Positions 8,749 through 20,063 of a stretch of DNA of 64,000 nucleotides are shown piece after piece. The stretch is taken from the NCBI RefSeq assembly GCF_042453785.1, contig NC_091675.1:446501-510500 (forward strand). Reading direction: 5' to 3'. The stretch's first letter is position 1; the number at the start of each line of letters is the position of its first letter. The position numbers and the translations under genes are program-made. The notes beneath the pieces are model-generated. The model searched no databases and was not told where the DNA came from. It saw only the letters and a list, made by a program, of their open reading frames with translations. The stretch is from Malus domestica (lineage: Eukaryota > Streptophyta > Magnoliopsida > Rosales > Rosaceae).

Positions 8749-11700
8749 CTTCTTCTGTCTTCTTCAACTGAAATTTTTTTCTAGTTTCTATGGCAACTTT
8801 TGGAATTTTGCTCGGTAATTTTATGTTTGTCCTGCAAAATCCATGCATGTTTAATGTAAGCAATGTCGCACTAAATCAATGGTTTTACCGGTTACATTAA
8901 AACACTTAAAACGATATATAGAATTTCATATTTATACAAATTATATGATGTAAATAACGGTAAACTTTTGAAATGGTGTTACACAACTCAATATCGAGTC
9001 ATGTAACAATATTTTTGAGCATTTATATACTGTAAAACACCCCACATTTGTTACATTATGAAATGTCTATGTACATGTGTTATTAAATAGATCAACTGAC
9101 ATAGCTTGTAGCTAGCTAGTACATTCGTTACATTATTATCATTCTTTTACAAATTATAAGATAATTACAATGCATGCTTAATCAAATTACGTCACAGTTA
9201 GGTATCAAGTTAACCATAAATATATATTGTTATTGTCGTTCATGATCATGGGAATTGAAAAACCTCTTTATGAAGACAAATATAACTAACCAAAGACTCG
9301 TTGTTCACTTATTATATTAGTTTACTTGTGGTGTAAATTAATATATCGTGACATAAAATAACGTAAATATAGTACGCTTATCAATTATCATCTCAAGAAA
9401 ATTGTTAATATAATCAAATCACCAAGTTGGTCCAATTATAAAACAATTTTTGTTTGCTTCATTGACAGTTCACACTCACACTTCACTAACATGTAATTAT
9501 AATATTCTCTGTAATCATCTCTCTGGACTGAAGGGTTGTGGGAATGCAATTTTTATGTTTGATGTGGGGGAGGGATCAATTTGGTGAAATGCTTTTGCAA
9601 ATTGCAATTACTTAATTATTGATGAAGAGATAAGCATACCACTCTTGCCAAATTGCAATTAATTAATTATCAAACACAATATAAAAGCACAGAGAACGGT
9701 CTGGTGGTTTAATTTTTCACTTTTTGATAAAATTACGGATAAGGGTGGACGAACTGATGTGTTTTACTTTTAATTTTTAAAGTATGTTAAAAAAAAATTA
9801 AATACACCTCTTATATTTTGAGCTGAACAATAACTGTCAGGTAGCCGATTTCCGACCGACACACTGAGAATTGCTTCATTTACTCTTCAATTAGGATTCT
9901 TTCCCCTTCTATTCTCATCTTTTTTTCTCCCCTCCTCTCATATATTACTTTTTTTCTTATTATCTTTATAAAAAAATCAATATAAGATGTTGACGTGATT
10001 AAACCGTAATTGTTCAAATAAGAAGAGATGGAAGAAAAGAAAAATTAGGAGGTCCTTCGCTGCCTGGTCGATGTCAGAGTTCATGTACGGTAATCGTGAT
10101 CTGTGGGGATTGCATCATCACAAAGTCCATGGACACGATGAGGGTTTTGGACTCTATAGTTTTCAATTTGGGCCGACTCCCTACTCAAAGTAGTGGCCCG
10201 CCCAGTTGCGGTAGTCGAGCCGTTTTTCTTCTTGCTTTACCCTGAAATAAAGCAAAAATTACCCATATACTAAATTGTCATCAAAATTCGAAACCCCAAA
10301 AAAGTCAGTTCAAAATTTCTACCTCTATTTTATGTGTGGTTTTTATCATTTATTAACACGTATTAAGTTTATTTCATGTTCTGCTACACGAAAGAAACAG
10401 TGGGATTCTATGGTGAAGCCAACCCAGCCCAAACCCGCTAGAACCTACCCGTAATGTAATCATTGTTAAACTAAACGGCATAATTCATCTCTTTCATTTT
10501 TCTCTTAAGTATTGAGTTTAATGTATTTTTCCCAAATGTGATGTTATCAAAGGCTTACATGTGAAAATGCTATTCTGTAAGTTGTGCTCTACTACGCTAA
10601 AATTCCTAGTCTCCTTGGTTTATGAATTTCTCTTTGTTATACGTATTTATAAATATAATTACTGTATTTGTATTTAACGTGCATTACATGGAAGACCCAA
10701 TTTTCTTAGAAAATTAGAAGAGAAAATCATTATAAATTTGGATCGCAACAGTAAGTTTGTGGCATCTGCAAGTTCCGGACAATGTTACTAATCATATTAT
10801 TTCCTTTCTTGCTATAAGTTATAACAGACCTCACTCGTTTCGGCTGTGTGTCCAAACGCTAAACCTAATTGGTAATTTAAAAACTATTAATTGGATTGGA
10901 TAAATTAAAATTTTATTGGCATTATTTTCTGTTTGAAATTTACAGTCGAATTAATTTGGTTTTTGATTGTTTCCTTTCCTGCAGTGTTGTAGGTAATTTA
11001 GTTTGCAAATATACCGTTGGGCATGCTTGCTTTTAAGGAGACCGTACGCAAACGAGGAAATGTTAGAAAGTGAATAGAATAAAGTTTTTGTCAGATGTAG
11101 GATCATCAAGGTTGTTTTCCATTAAAATTGCTTTAATGCAATTCTTGCTAAGATTAAGCAAGCTAATTGCGTACTATTAAGAGAAAACTAACGCTTATGG
11201 AGGGATTCCATCCACTAATACAAAATTTAAGGCTAACTAATGTGGCTCGTCATTATTTAGTTATTGCGTTTGTTTTTCTAATTGTTGGTCAAATGTATAG
11301 AATTAATTTGGAGATTATGCACAACATAAAAAAATCTTTTAGAAACACATATTCCTCAGGAGCCATTGGGGGCACGGAGAGAAAAAGGTAAGTTGATGGA
11401 TGAATTGTGTGTGAATACAAGAACGAAAGCGATTTCCATTAAAATTGATACCACCAAGGTGTTGGAGTTGAGTACAAAGTGCCGCACTGAGACGCAACTT
11501 TGTATCTGGGCTGCTGCAAAATCCTTAATAATACCACTTGAAGTGGAACACTTAACCATTTTGCCTTATGCTAGAATGGGGTTTCTTGTATCTAAATAAC
11601 CACTAATCATTTTGTTTTCAGATTGATGTCAATACTCAAACATGTAAATATAGCATAAATTGTATAGTCCACAACCACTATACATGCTTATCTCGCACGC

Positions 11701-12864
11701 ACCACAAACGTGCATTCAAACCACCTTCCTAATTTTGTTTGTATTTTGAGAGAGAAGGATTTATATGCATCCTATCAATATTACTGTGACGTTTTAGGCC
11801 AATAGTAGAATATAATGTGTAAGTTTATTTTCACATGGTAGTCTGTTATTGATTTTGGGATACTTTAAGTCATTGTTAAAGTTTAATAGATGGTTCAGTA
11901 TGTTACTACTAATCACATCTCTACTATCTCAACTTAATCACATGCATAACTCGACATTACAAGAAACATCAATATAGTTGGCAGTGAAACCATCCAATTT
12001 AAGGGGGATTTAATCATGAGGTTTGTAACGGGGTCATTTGCTTCAACCTTCTTGCTTGTATAGTCAAAGTAATCACGGATTAAAGGGGGTATATTTAATT
12101 AGGCTGTTAGCCAATGACTCAAAGGCCCATGAAAATAGCCCATAGAGAAATAGCACTAAAATCAGTTCAAAACGCACTTTAAAGAATACTTTAGCCTTAC
12201 ACCCCACAAAATATCATTACAGAAGTGTAAGCGTGTGAGTCAGCACACAGATTCTAGGATTAAGCAAGTCCACTGATAAATCTGATACAAATATTCGACC
12301 CAAAAAAGATAAATATATGCGAAATTTCTTCAATCCTACGATGCAAGAAATTAGCCTTACCATTCAAAGTGCATGTGCATGTATAATGGGATCATCGTTC
12401 AGTTGAGTTGTTGATAAATAACCTGTTACTAAAATTTATGCTTAGATTGCTAACAACAGTATAATGGCAATGGCGTGCTCTGTAAACTATTTTCAGTTAT
12501 ATATTTATTATAACGCGTGAAATAATACACTACATAACTTGTATTTTCAATTTCTATAAAGTTTCTCAAATTAGGATTAGGAATACTACTACGTACCAAT
12601 ACCATCACCACTGTACCGGCCTCCACCACCCCGATATCCAATTAATCCAATATAGATGAACGATGTGGCAATTAATGGAAATCAGATTATAAAATTAAGC
12701 AAGATAAGAGCGCAATAATTTGATTAATATGGGTGGGTTTAGAGTCTAGGTTCTAGAGATATATCCTACTAATCCCACTATTGACTTGACGTATGTAGCC
12801 CAATTAAGATCTTTCCTCTTCACCACTTAAGTACGTAATCCTCCTCCTGTCACCTTTTATCTTC
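8261..12864. other. Long AT-rich intergenic region
   Basis: About 4.6 kb with no gene I can support. It holds a CT microsatellite (8719-8745), many ATA/AAT-rich stretches and short duplicated phrases such as aaattgcaatta near 9596 and 9650. The ORFs at 11167-11391 and 11366-11599 (+) are without recognisable motifs and overlap each other in different frames. No LTR pair or transposase was seen. Confidence 0.6.
8719..8745 (+). repeat. (CT)n microsatellite
   Basis: Uninterrupted CT dinucleotides, about 13 units, 460 bp downstream of the FD stop codon. Pyrimidine runs of this kind are common in plant promoters and UTRs. Confidence 0.95.
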
Positions 12865-12881
12865 TATATATATATATATAT
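12865..12881 (+). promoter_or_regulatory. TATA-rich element before the subtilase-like gene
   Basis: A run of alternating TA lies about 75-90 bp upstream of the ATG at 12953 and can serve as a TATA box. No other promoter motif is assigned. Confidence 0.45.
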
Positions 12882-12952
12882 GCACCAGTGAATTAGCTAC
12901 CCAGGTACAAAAACAATCTCTTAGCTAGCTAGCTTAGCAGAGTGTGAAGTGC

Positions 12953-14124
12953 ATGAACAAGAGAGAGATCAAAATGCGCATAAAAAACATCTCCGTTTTC
13001 ACGTCTTTCGGTACTTTTCTAGTGCTCCTGATCATCGTCTCGTTTCATGTACAAACCAAAGCAGCTGATGGTGATGATCAGAATGCCGGGAGATGGAGTC
13101 GGAGCGACCGCGTTTATATCGTGTACATGGGTTCCGCGGCAGTCTCATCAACAAGTAGTGATGATCTTTCTTCCTTAAAGAATGATCATGCTCAGCTTCT
13201 CAGCTCTGTCAGAACACGGTCGGTAATTCTACGAATATTTTTAAGTATAATCAGGCTGTCCATTTAATCATGTAGACGTACGTGTAACATGAAGATGAAG
13301 ATTGGAACTACCTTTAGCTTGGAACTAATTTGATTAACGTGTCTGTCTGTTTACTAATTAATTAGGTTATCCTACTAAATTGGAGCTAGTTAAGCTGTCC
13401 CCCCTTCCTAAACTTTACTACTTTGTTCTGTCGTTAAAATTTTGATTTCATATGTTTATTGTAAGAGGAAATTACTTGAAGTTGAAAGTTGAATAGTAAG
13501 GGTTATATTTGTGGGTGCAGGAAACCAAATGCAGTTGTGTACACTTACAAGCATGGTTTCTCAGGGTTCGCGGCTCGTCTCTCGAACGAAGAGGCGAGAT
13601 CCATTGCTGAAAAACCTGGAGTTGTATCAGTTTTTCCCGATCCCTTATTGAAACTCCACACTACTCATTCTTGGGATTTCCTCAAGTATCAAACTGCTTT
13701 AAAAATCGACTCAAGTATCAAACTGAAAAACCTGGACTTACCGAAAATTAAAACCATCTCAAGAACTGTTCCCAAAGAATTTTCTTGCCCCACGGACTCC
13801 AATGCTGATTACATATCCAACATCAACTACCCTTCAATAGCAATTTCCAACTTTAATGGAAAAGAGAGCAAGAACGTAACCAGGAAGGTAACGAACGTTG
13901 CAGGAGATGGCGAAACGGTTTTCAGCGCTACTGTGGATGCGCCTAGCGGTCTAACTGTGAAAGTGATTCCTGAAAAGCTGCAATTTTCCAAGAACAACCA
14001 GAAGCTGAGTTACCAAGTGGTTTTCTCTCCTACAACTTCCTCTCCCAAGGAAGATACGTTTGGGTCTGCAACATGGACAAACGGAAAGTACAGAGTCCGA
14101 AGTCCTTTCGTTATAGACATTTGA
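12953..14124 (+). CDS. Truncated subtilase: propeptide fused to C-terminal domain
   Basis: Exons 12953-13218 and 13521-14124 give 289 codons against about 750 in plant subtilases. Exon 1 supplies an N-terminal hydrophobic signal (FGTFLVLLIIVSFHVQ) and the start of an inhibitor-I9 propeptide (RVYIVYMGSA). Exon 2 completes it (VVYTYKHGFSGFAARLS, then SVFPDPLLKLHTTHSWDFLK). The sequence then jumps to the fibronectin-III-like C-terminal domain (INYPSIAISNFNGK, VTRKVTNVAG, FVIDI). The entire peptidase S8 domain with the Asp, His, Asn and Ser catalytic residues and the PA domain is absent. The frame is open and the splice sites fit (ACG/GTCGGT and GTGCAG/GAAA). At the deletion point (13697-13736) are duplicated phrases copied from 13681-13696 and 13608-13620. 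It could be a pseudogene or a secreted propeptide-like inhibitor; only expression data would decide. Confidence 0.8.
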
Positions 14125-14887
14125 AAACTGATAGGAAGTATTTCAATAAATCAAGTTATAACTATCATAGCTATGTGTTGCCTCTGCAATAAACAGCTGA
14201 CCTAATAATATAGCAAACAGCTGCTGACAATGTAAAACCCGCGAATACCTGCTAAATGAAATGATAACACAAAATAAAACCCCGACCTGCTAATCAAATG
14301 CAACACCACAAGAAATCAAGAGATTGGCATGTCATGAAATGACTCCAAAGGAATTCAATGAAAACTTAAGCTGACCTCCACAGTCAATTTGGAAGGGGAA
14401 GCCCCTGCCTACAGCAGAAGCCACTCTTTATTTCAATCATTCATCTTCCCTAATCACCACATCCGACTCACTATGGTCTCATCACAATCCGGCCTTACCA
14501 ATGCCAGTTTCCAATTATATTGGAAAAGACTACAATCTATACACATAAACTAAAATGCAATGATTTGGGTAAAATCAAAGAGGCCATATCAAATCGGAAA
14601 TTCATTCTGCCTAAACAATCAATCAAATCAGAAGACAAGATTGAAGATAGAGTAAGAACCACATTTTAAATATATTATCATAACAAAAGAGAACCACTTA
14701 ACATCACAGTTTGCAGGTCTAGATGAGCTAGAAGTGAGGTGGAAGAAAATAACAGTCGTAAAGGACTTCACTGAGTCACAAAACGTTTCAGATAACAGAT
14801 AGAAACTAAGTCGCGAAACGTTGCAGATAACAGATAGAAACAGCACTCCACAACCACAGCTCATAAAAGAGTTCATCTCCAGGACCT
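14125..14887. other. Intergenic, includes 3' flanks of two convergent genes
   Basis: No coding signal. It holds the 3' UTR of the truncated subtilase on the left and of the SKP1-like gene on the right. A short duplicated phrase (cgttgcagataacagataga / cgtttcagataacagataga) sits near 14784-14838. Confidence 0.5.
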
Positions 14888-15827
14888 TCACTCAAAAGCC
14901 CATTGGTTCTCCCTGCGGACCTCCTCCTCTTCCTCGGGAGTAAAGTCGTTCTTAATGTTGAACGTCTTGCGAATCTCCTCAGGTGTTTTTCCCTTGATCA
15001 TGTCCGCCACTGTTTGGCAAGTCAGGTCCAGCAAGCTCTTTATGTTCAAATAATTTGCAGCCTATAAACAACACAACTCAATAACATGTTTTCTCAATTA
15101 GTTTTACTACCAACAGAATACAGAAATACGTCATAGTACAAAGAAACATACATTGGGCACGTTCATAAGATCCTTTGCTAGAGCCTAGAGACAAGTAAAA
15201 ATATTAAAAATCCAAGGGCTTCAGAAGCACTTGGGAGTGCTTTCCTAAAGAAGCACTTCCTATCACACCCAGAAGCACTTCTAAATTTTTTCTGCCAAAC
15301 AGGCCCGTTGTAATCTTGTAGTCATCAAGTGATTAGTAAATATATAAGCACGAATCATAATTAAAAAATATTTAATAATTAGACAAACAAATTCATGAAT
15401 TTATTCCCCTAAAAGTTTCTAAAAACGTCAAGACTTAGCAATCAGATAATCAGAAACCCTAAGGTAATAAAGCTGTAAAGTAATCGAACTGCAACAGCAG
15501 AATCGAAAAAGGAGGAAAAAAGAAGCAGACCAGGATGAGATCGAAAAGCGTGGCCTGGTCGACCTTGACGAATTCGGCGTCCCAAGCCTTGAGGTCTTCA
15601 TCGACGGCAGGGCGTTCTTCGGGCTTAGCGGCCTCGACGTGCTTCCGGCAGTACTCGATGACCTTCGCCAAGATCTTGCTGGTGACGTTGGGCAGAGGGA
15701 TCCCGTTGTCGGCACAATCGTCCTCCACCATGTGCTTTATCGTCTGAGACTCCAAAGCCACCGCCTCGTCCACCTCAAAAGTCTCCCCGTCCGAGCTCTT
15801 CAGAGTTATCTTCCTCTCCGACGACAT
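14888..15827 (-). CDS. SKP1-like protein, SCF ubiquitin ligase adaptor
   Basis: Two exons on the minus strand, 15827-15531 and 15061-14888, encode 156 residues, close to the usual 155-165 of plant SKP1/ASK proteins. SKP1 links cullin-1 to F-box proteins in SCF E3 ligases. The N-terminal POZ fold begins [24 protein letters not shown]. The exon 1 end and exon 2 start form the family signature around [36 protein letters not shown]. The C-terminus [20 protein letters not shown] carries the conserved F-box-contacting WAFE end. The intron sits at the position conserved in ASK1-type genes, with donor CTG/GTCTGC and acceptor TATAG/GCT. The 5' region upstream of the ATG has a pyrimidine/GA-rich leader and may contain a leader intron. 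Everything looks intact. Confidence 0.93.
15186..15305. repeat. Small hAT/MITE-like repeat in the SKP1 intron
   Basis: Repeated agaagcactt(c) phrases (near 15210, 15243 and 15280), with aagtgc/gcactt palindromic words, end in gccaaacaggccc. A related sequence with the same vocabulary (agtgcttt, gcttctgg, agaagcacct) lies at 18780-18920. This composition is common in short plant hAT-type MITEs; boundaries are approximate. Confidence 0.45.
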
Positions 15828-15959
15828 CGTTTGGGTTGCTGCCTTAACCTGAAAACCCGAGAGAGAGAGATGATATTGGGATTTGATAGAGAACTGGAGA
15901 ATTTGGAGGAAAAACAAAACAAGGTAATTTTATAAGAAGCCCGACAACTAGCTTCTCAT

Positions 15960-16435
15960 TCTAATATAATATTTTTATTTAATAATTTAGTAATTTTATA
16001 AAAGGCATCTATGTTTTCATGGCCTACGACATGATTGGAATAGTTAAAATAATTCTCACTCTTATTTTTATTTGTCGGAGAATTTTATTGAAAAATTTCC
16101 AGAACGATTTATTTTAACGAAAAAATTACATTTTTACATTAAAAAATTAATGCTGATACTATTTACTTTAACGAAAAATTATATTTTTACACTAAAAAAT
16201 CAATATTGATACTATTTATTTTATCATTTATTTTGTCTTTATAGTTAAAACTCAAAGTTTTTAAACCCTTTTTCATTATTATTATTATTTTTTTGGGTGA
16301 AGAATGGAGATTACAACCCAAAGAGGACTGCAAAACAACAACAAAACGAGTCCAAGAGACTCCAGCAGCATCATCAATAAGAGCTGATTTAATTCAAACA
16401 TGATCAAATACAAGACCACCAATATCTATATTATA
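15960..16435. repeat. AT-rich repeat with internal duplication
   Basis: Two similar units of about 60 bp, each with atttactttaacgaaaa... / tttattttaacgaaaa... followed by tttttacactaaaaaat, lie at about 16100-16230. No gene is present. It looks like a decayed MITE. Confidence 0.45.
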
Positions 16436-16662
16436 ACTTCAGTTAGCCAACTGATCCGTCACAATATTCTTTTCTCTGTAAATGTGATTCAATTCACACC
16501 TCCTCAATTATCTCATCATTAATCTGCGGCTATGCATAATTGTCTCCAAAGGATGAAAATTATCAACTTGGGTTTGCTTCAACAACATAACAATAGCCTT
16601 GAAATCCATCTCAATATGAAGATCAGAAGCACCCTTATTAATAGCAAGCTGTAAACCAAATC
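16436..16662 (-). pseudogene. RNase H domain fragment of a non-LTR retrotransposon
   Basis: The minus strand reads, with in-frame stops, QLAINKGASDLHIEMDFKAIV, then HPLETIMHS, then NHIYREKNIVTDQLAN. This order matches the C-terminal half of the plant RVT_3/RNase H-like domain: the acidic EMD block, then the REKN..AD..A block. It has stop codons after LMMR and QLAN and is a relic. No reverse transcriptase is adjacent. Confidence 0.6.
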
Positions 16663-18067
16663 AAATGATGTGCATTATTGACTATATGAAAATGTTGTCA
16701 GCTCTATAACACGTATGTGGCGTTAATTTTAAAACGTGTAATAGAGTTCTTGTCATGTGAGTTTTTAGCACAAATTGAAGGTTCAACAAATCAAATGTTT
16801 GGATGGTAAAATGTCAGGAAGATGAAGTCAAATATCCCATTTAAACCTATTCCCCATCCAACTGAATCTTCCGAATCATCAGCAACGGTAACAGCCCATT
16901 CTAAATGTTTGGGATTCGACTGCTTCATCTCAATCCAACCCCCAAGCTTTGTGAACTCATCAAGTTCTGATTCCAACATCAGAGCAACAGATCCAGTTGA
17001 CCGATTGTCCTGTGAGTTTGTTCCTAGGGGTGGAACAAGGGCTTCAATCATTGTCTCGGGGGATTTGCGATGCACCAAACTGCTAAAAGGAATTGTAAAA
17101 GCTCCAATTCTATGCTCCCCACATTCACCTGATAACTTAGGTAGTTGATAGACCCAGAAGCGAGAGCTTTGCTCCTCTAGGAAGTTGATAGACAATTTGC
17201 CCAAAGGTGCTCAAGCAGCGCCCAACCCTACCTGAACTCGGTTGCATTGCCAGTACGGAAACAAACTGAGCCAAGGAAACAACAACATTTGATTTTTTTC
17301 ACCATTAAGCCAATTGCACTGCCAGTGGCCCAAATGATGAAAGATCAGTAAGGCCCTTCCCCTGTCATGAGAAAACAAAATCATCTCTGATTTACTAAAA
17401 TCCATAACAAGACCGATGTAACACCAAAATATGTAAACTTTTCAGGCATGATTGCCGCAAAATAAACACTCTTACCAATGATATGGTGACCCTAGCTGAA
17501 TCTCAAAATAAACTTAAAGAACCGAAAAGATCACGGACTAGGATAAACACCGAGTAAGCTATATGCAAATTATGTAAGCGTTAAATGTTCTGTAAGCAAA
17601 CAGATACTATCGTTAGGTAGATATTACTTTGTGAGTCATGACCATAATACTATCAAATAAGCACCTGAAAAGCATTCCAATTTCCACTGATGCATACATA
17701 TCTTATCAGAAAGAAAAGGAAAAGGAATACTGGAAAAAATCTAGGAAACCATTGACATCAATACGTGTAATACCTGGTGAGAGGACTAGTAATAACCGCA
17801 ACATCCCTGCACTGAGCTCCCACTGGAATTGCAATTGCAGACAACCAGTTGCTACCATTTGCCGTATAGGAAGCTTTTGCTAGAGAAGGTGGGCATTCTG
17901 AAAGATCAATGCCCACTCTTGTGCCTTTGGCCGGCCACGAATTCTGCAACAAGCGTATCATTCTCCCTAACAGTAGTTTCAAAAACAAACCTCGAATCAA
18001 CCCCAGTTCTCATTCCGGCTCGAGTAAGAGCATCAGAGCTGTGATCAACCTCATCCTCACTATTAAG

Positions 18068-18673
18068 TGTTAGGAATGTCGGTACTACAAGATAGAGAAT
18101 GCTCAAGGTAAACTAGAAAATGGACACCAAGAATTTATGTGGTTCGGCAATTTATGCCTACGTCCACGAAACAAGGATCAATCTTCACTACATGAAAAGA
18201 GATGAGTACAACAAGAGTAGTCTTACCAAGCCAAAGACAAGGCTTGATGGATACAAGAAAGTATGACATACACTTTCTATCACTCTAAACTTCACTCACA
18301 ATGTGTAGTGAAACACTCTCACTCTCACTCTCACTCTTGGAGTGGAACTCTAGCTTTGGACTTGATCCTTTGCTACTCACACTTGGTTCTTAATTGGTTA
18401 CTTCACTACAACATCACACCCATATTTATAGGTGAGGGTTTGGCATTCTACTAGTTTACATTGTATTCTTCAAACCTCTGGCATAGAAAGATCTAGACTA
18501 GCCACAAAATTGTAGCTTCTAGATCTTTCCGTTTGCAACCAAGGAAGCTAGTACTCTCTAGCTTCTTCCATCAACTTAATAACATGCTAGAATTGTCTAG
18601 CATGCTCCAACCACCTCATTTGCTTACTAGAATAATCTAGAACATTGATCATGGGCTGGACCATATTCCAACA
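18068..18673. mobile_element. Solo LTR with 5-bp target duplication
   Basis: The 606-bp segment starts TGTTAGGA and ends TTCCAACA and is flanked by the direct repeat TTAAG (18063-18067 and 18674-18678). It has no internal region, so it is a solo LTR left by recombination between two LTRs. Removing it and one TTAAG restores continuous reading of the host exon, which shows that the insertion was in coding sequence. A (CTCACT)n stretch lies at about 18318-18340. Confidence 0.9.
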
Positions 18674-18779
18674 TTAAGCACAAGTAAGAATGCCCCCAAG
18701 AGATCAACCTCATCCGCATATAAGTGTTTAATAGCTTAGTGCTTTATTAGTCATCTATATAATCTGAATAAAAGCTTGT

Positions 18780-18920
18780 TTCGGAATGCTTCTGGAATTG
18801 CCAAAAGTGCTTTCAATTCATATAATCAAAACTGCTTTTAGCAGTGTTTAGCAGCAGAAACTAAAAATGCTTCTGGGTTATAGAGGCACTTATAAGTGCA
18901 TTCCGGAGAAGCACCTGCTA
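18780..18920. repeat. Small hAT/MITE-like repeat
   Basis: Contains aatgcttctgg, gcttttagcagtgtttagcagcag and aagtgcattccggagaagcac with internal palindromic words. It is similar in vocabulary to 15186-15305. It lies in an intron of the decayed gene. Confidence 0.4.
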
Positions 18921-19365
18921 GGCTGCCACACTTGAATTTTGAATTTCTTCCAATAAAAGCAATTGTAGCAGAACATTCCCCAAAATTTCTCACCATGGGT
19001 GCTATAGTATTTCAAATCAAATTACTATCAGCTTCGCTTAAGGTTGGTTATTAACTAATTAAATCTGATCAAGCAAACAGCAAAACGAATTAAAACATAA
19101 AAATATATGTGACAAAAATGGAAAGGAGCATTTTCGGAAATACCGGATGTCGGGGGTCTGAAGGCTGAGGGCGGCCATGGACGAGGCTGCCGAACAGTTC
19201 CTGGGTCGATTTCGTGAAACCTCGTATCTTGTCTGAAACAAAAGCTACGGGTTCCATCTTAGAAACCTTACCAACACCTACTGACCCAGCCAACGAAGTA
19301 TTACTGGAAGCGATTTTTCGGAAACTCCGAGGGTTTTTTACATACATAAACCGCTGGAATTTCAA

Positions 19366-20063
19366 AATCCAGACTCAACGCGAGAGCAGCAAGCCGGCAA
19401 GCATTTGGTCCACTGAACTTCCTTCTTTTCTCATTTTGCTTTCTTCGTCTTCTTTTTCTTTTTGCTTAAAATATAAACACTGGTTCTGGTCCTTGCCACG
19501 CTTGTTTTTGAGTTGAAAAGTTAGCATTTTATGTTTATTCATTTTAAGAAAATTAGGTAAAATGACCATAACTCAAATCTTAATTGTTGAATTAGTCAAA
19601 ATCAGATATCGACAACATAGTAAAAATTAATAATTTCAGCAACTGAGATTTTCAAATATATCATTTCTGACGATTTCTTATAATTTTTTGCATAACAGAA
19701 AAATACTATGTTGACTTATCAACAAGAAAATAGCACATAATAAATGTTACTCGCTAAGAATCAATTAGAACATGACAAGTGGTTAGCTGAGGGGTTATTT
19801 TTCTCCAAGAACACAAACTCTACGTATTTATATAAAACTTATAATTGTCGAGATTATGTTACTAAATTGCTATAGAAGAAGTTCTCAATATCCCCTTTGT
19901 AATCATTGTTTTGATGACTCAAATTCAATACCCTTTTGTTTTATTTCTCCATCAACATCAAGTATGAAGCATACATCCCCAACTAAATCATGATTAGTAC
20001 ATAAATAAATACTGATTAATTTTGACTAAATTAGTAAGTTCTTCAGCAAGGTATATAATCCCT
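19366..20063. other. Intergenic
   Basis: AT-rich, no gene, RNA or transposon recognised. It includes the 3' flank of the first GDSL gene. Confidence 0.5.

Larger units (their letters stand above)
16791..19365 (-). pseudogene. Decayed conserved plant gene of unknown function
   Basis: Several coding blocks in order on the minus strand look like exons of one gene. The first exon (19365-19144, first ATG at 19347) holds the VGKVSKMEPVAFVSDKIRG block and ends at donor CCG/GTATTT. A second exon reads EVDLLGAFLL, then DALTRAGMRTGVDSRFVFET, then VAEFVAG. Further exons hold LAKASYTANGSNWLSAIAIPVGA, GKGLTDLSSFGP, SLAQFVSVLAMQPSSG and a last exon (about 17170-16830) with RIGAFTIPF, GSVALMLESELDEFTKLGGWIEM. 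I recall this as a single-copy plant protein annotated only as uncharacterised; I do not know its role. It is broken: a solo LTR sits in the second exon at 18068-18673, frameshifts follow VAEFVAGQR (17910-17930) and the later blocks, and stops occur near 17290-17315. Confidence 0.7.

Noticed and set aside
9800-10250. Possible tRNA or small RNA gene in the intergenic region
   Set aside because: I looked for a cloverleaf-like GGTTCGAATCC arm and found none here or elsewhere that I could support.
11167-11599. Two ORFs (74 and 77 codons) in the large intergenic region
   Set aside because: They overlap in different frames, have no domain or splice context and are surrounded by AT-rich non-coding sequence.
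15535-15935. Plus-strand ORFs opposite the SKP1 exon
   Set aside because: Shadows of the SKP1-like coding strand; no motif of their own.
16822-17148. 108-codon plus-strand ORF
   Set aside because: Antisense of the last exon of the decayed gene at 16791-19365.
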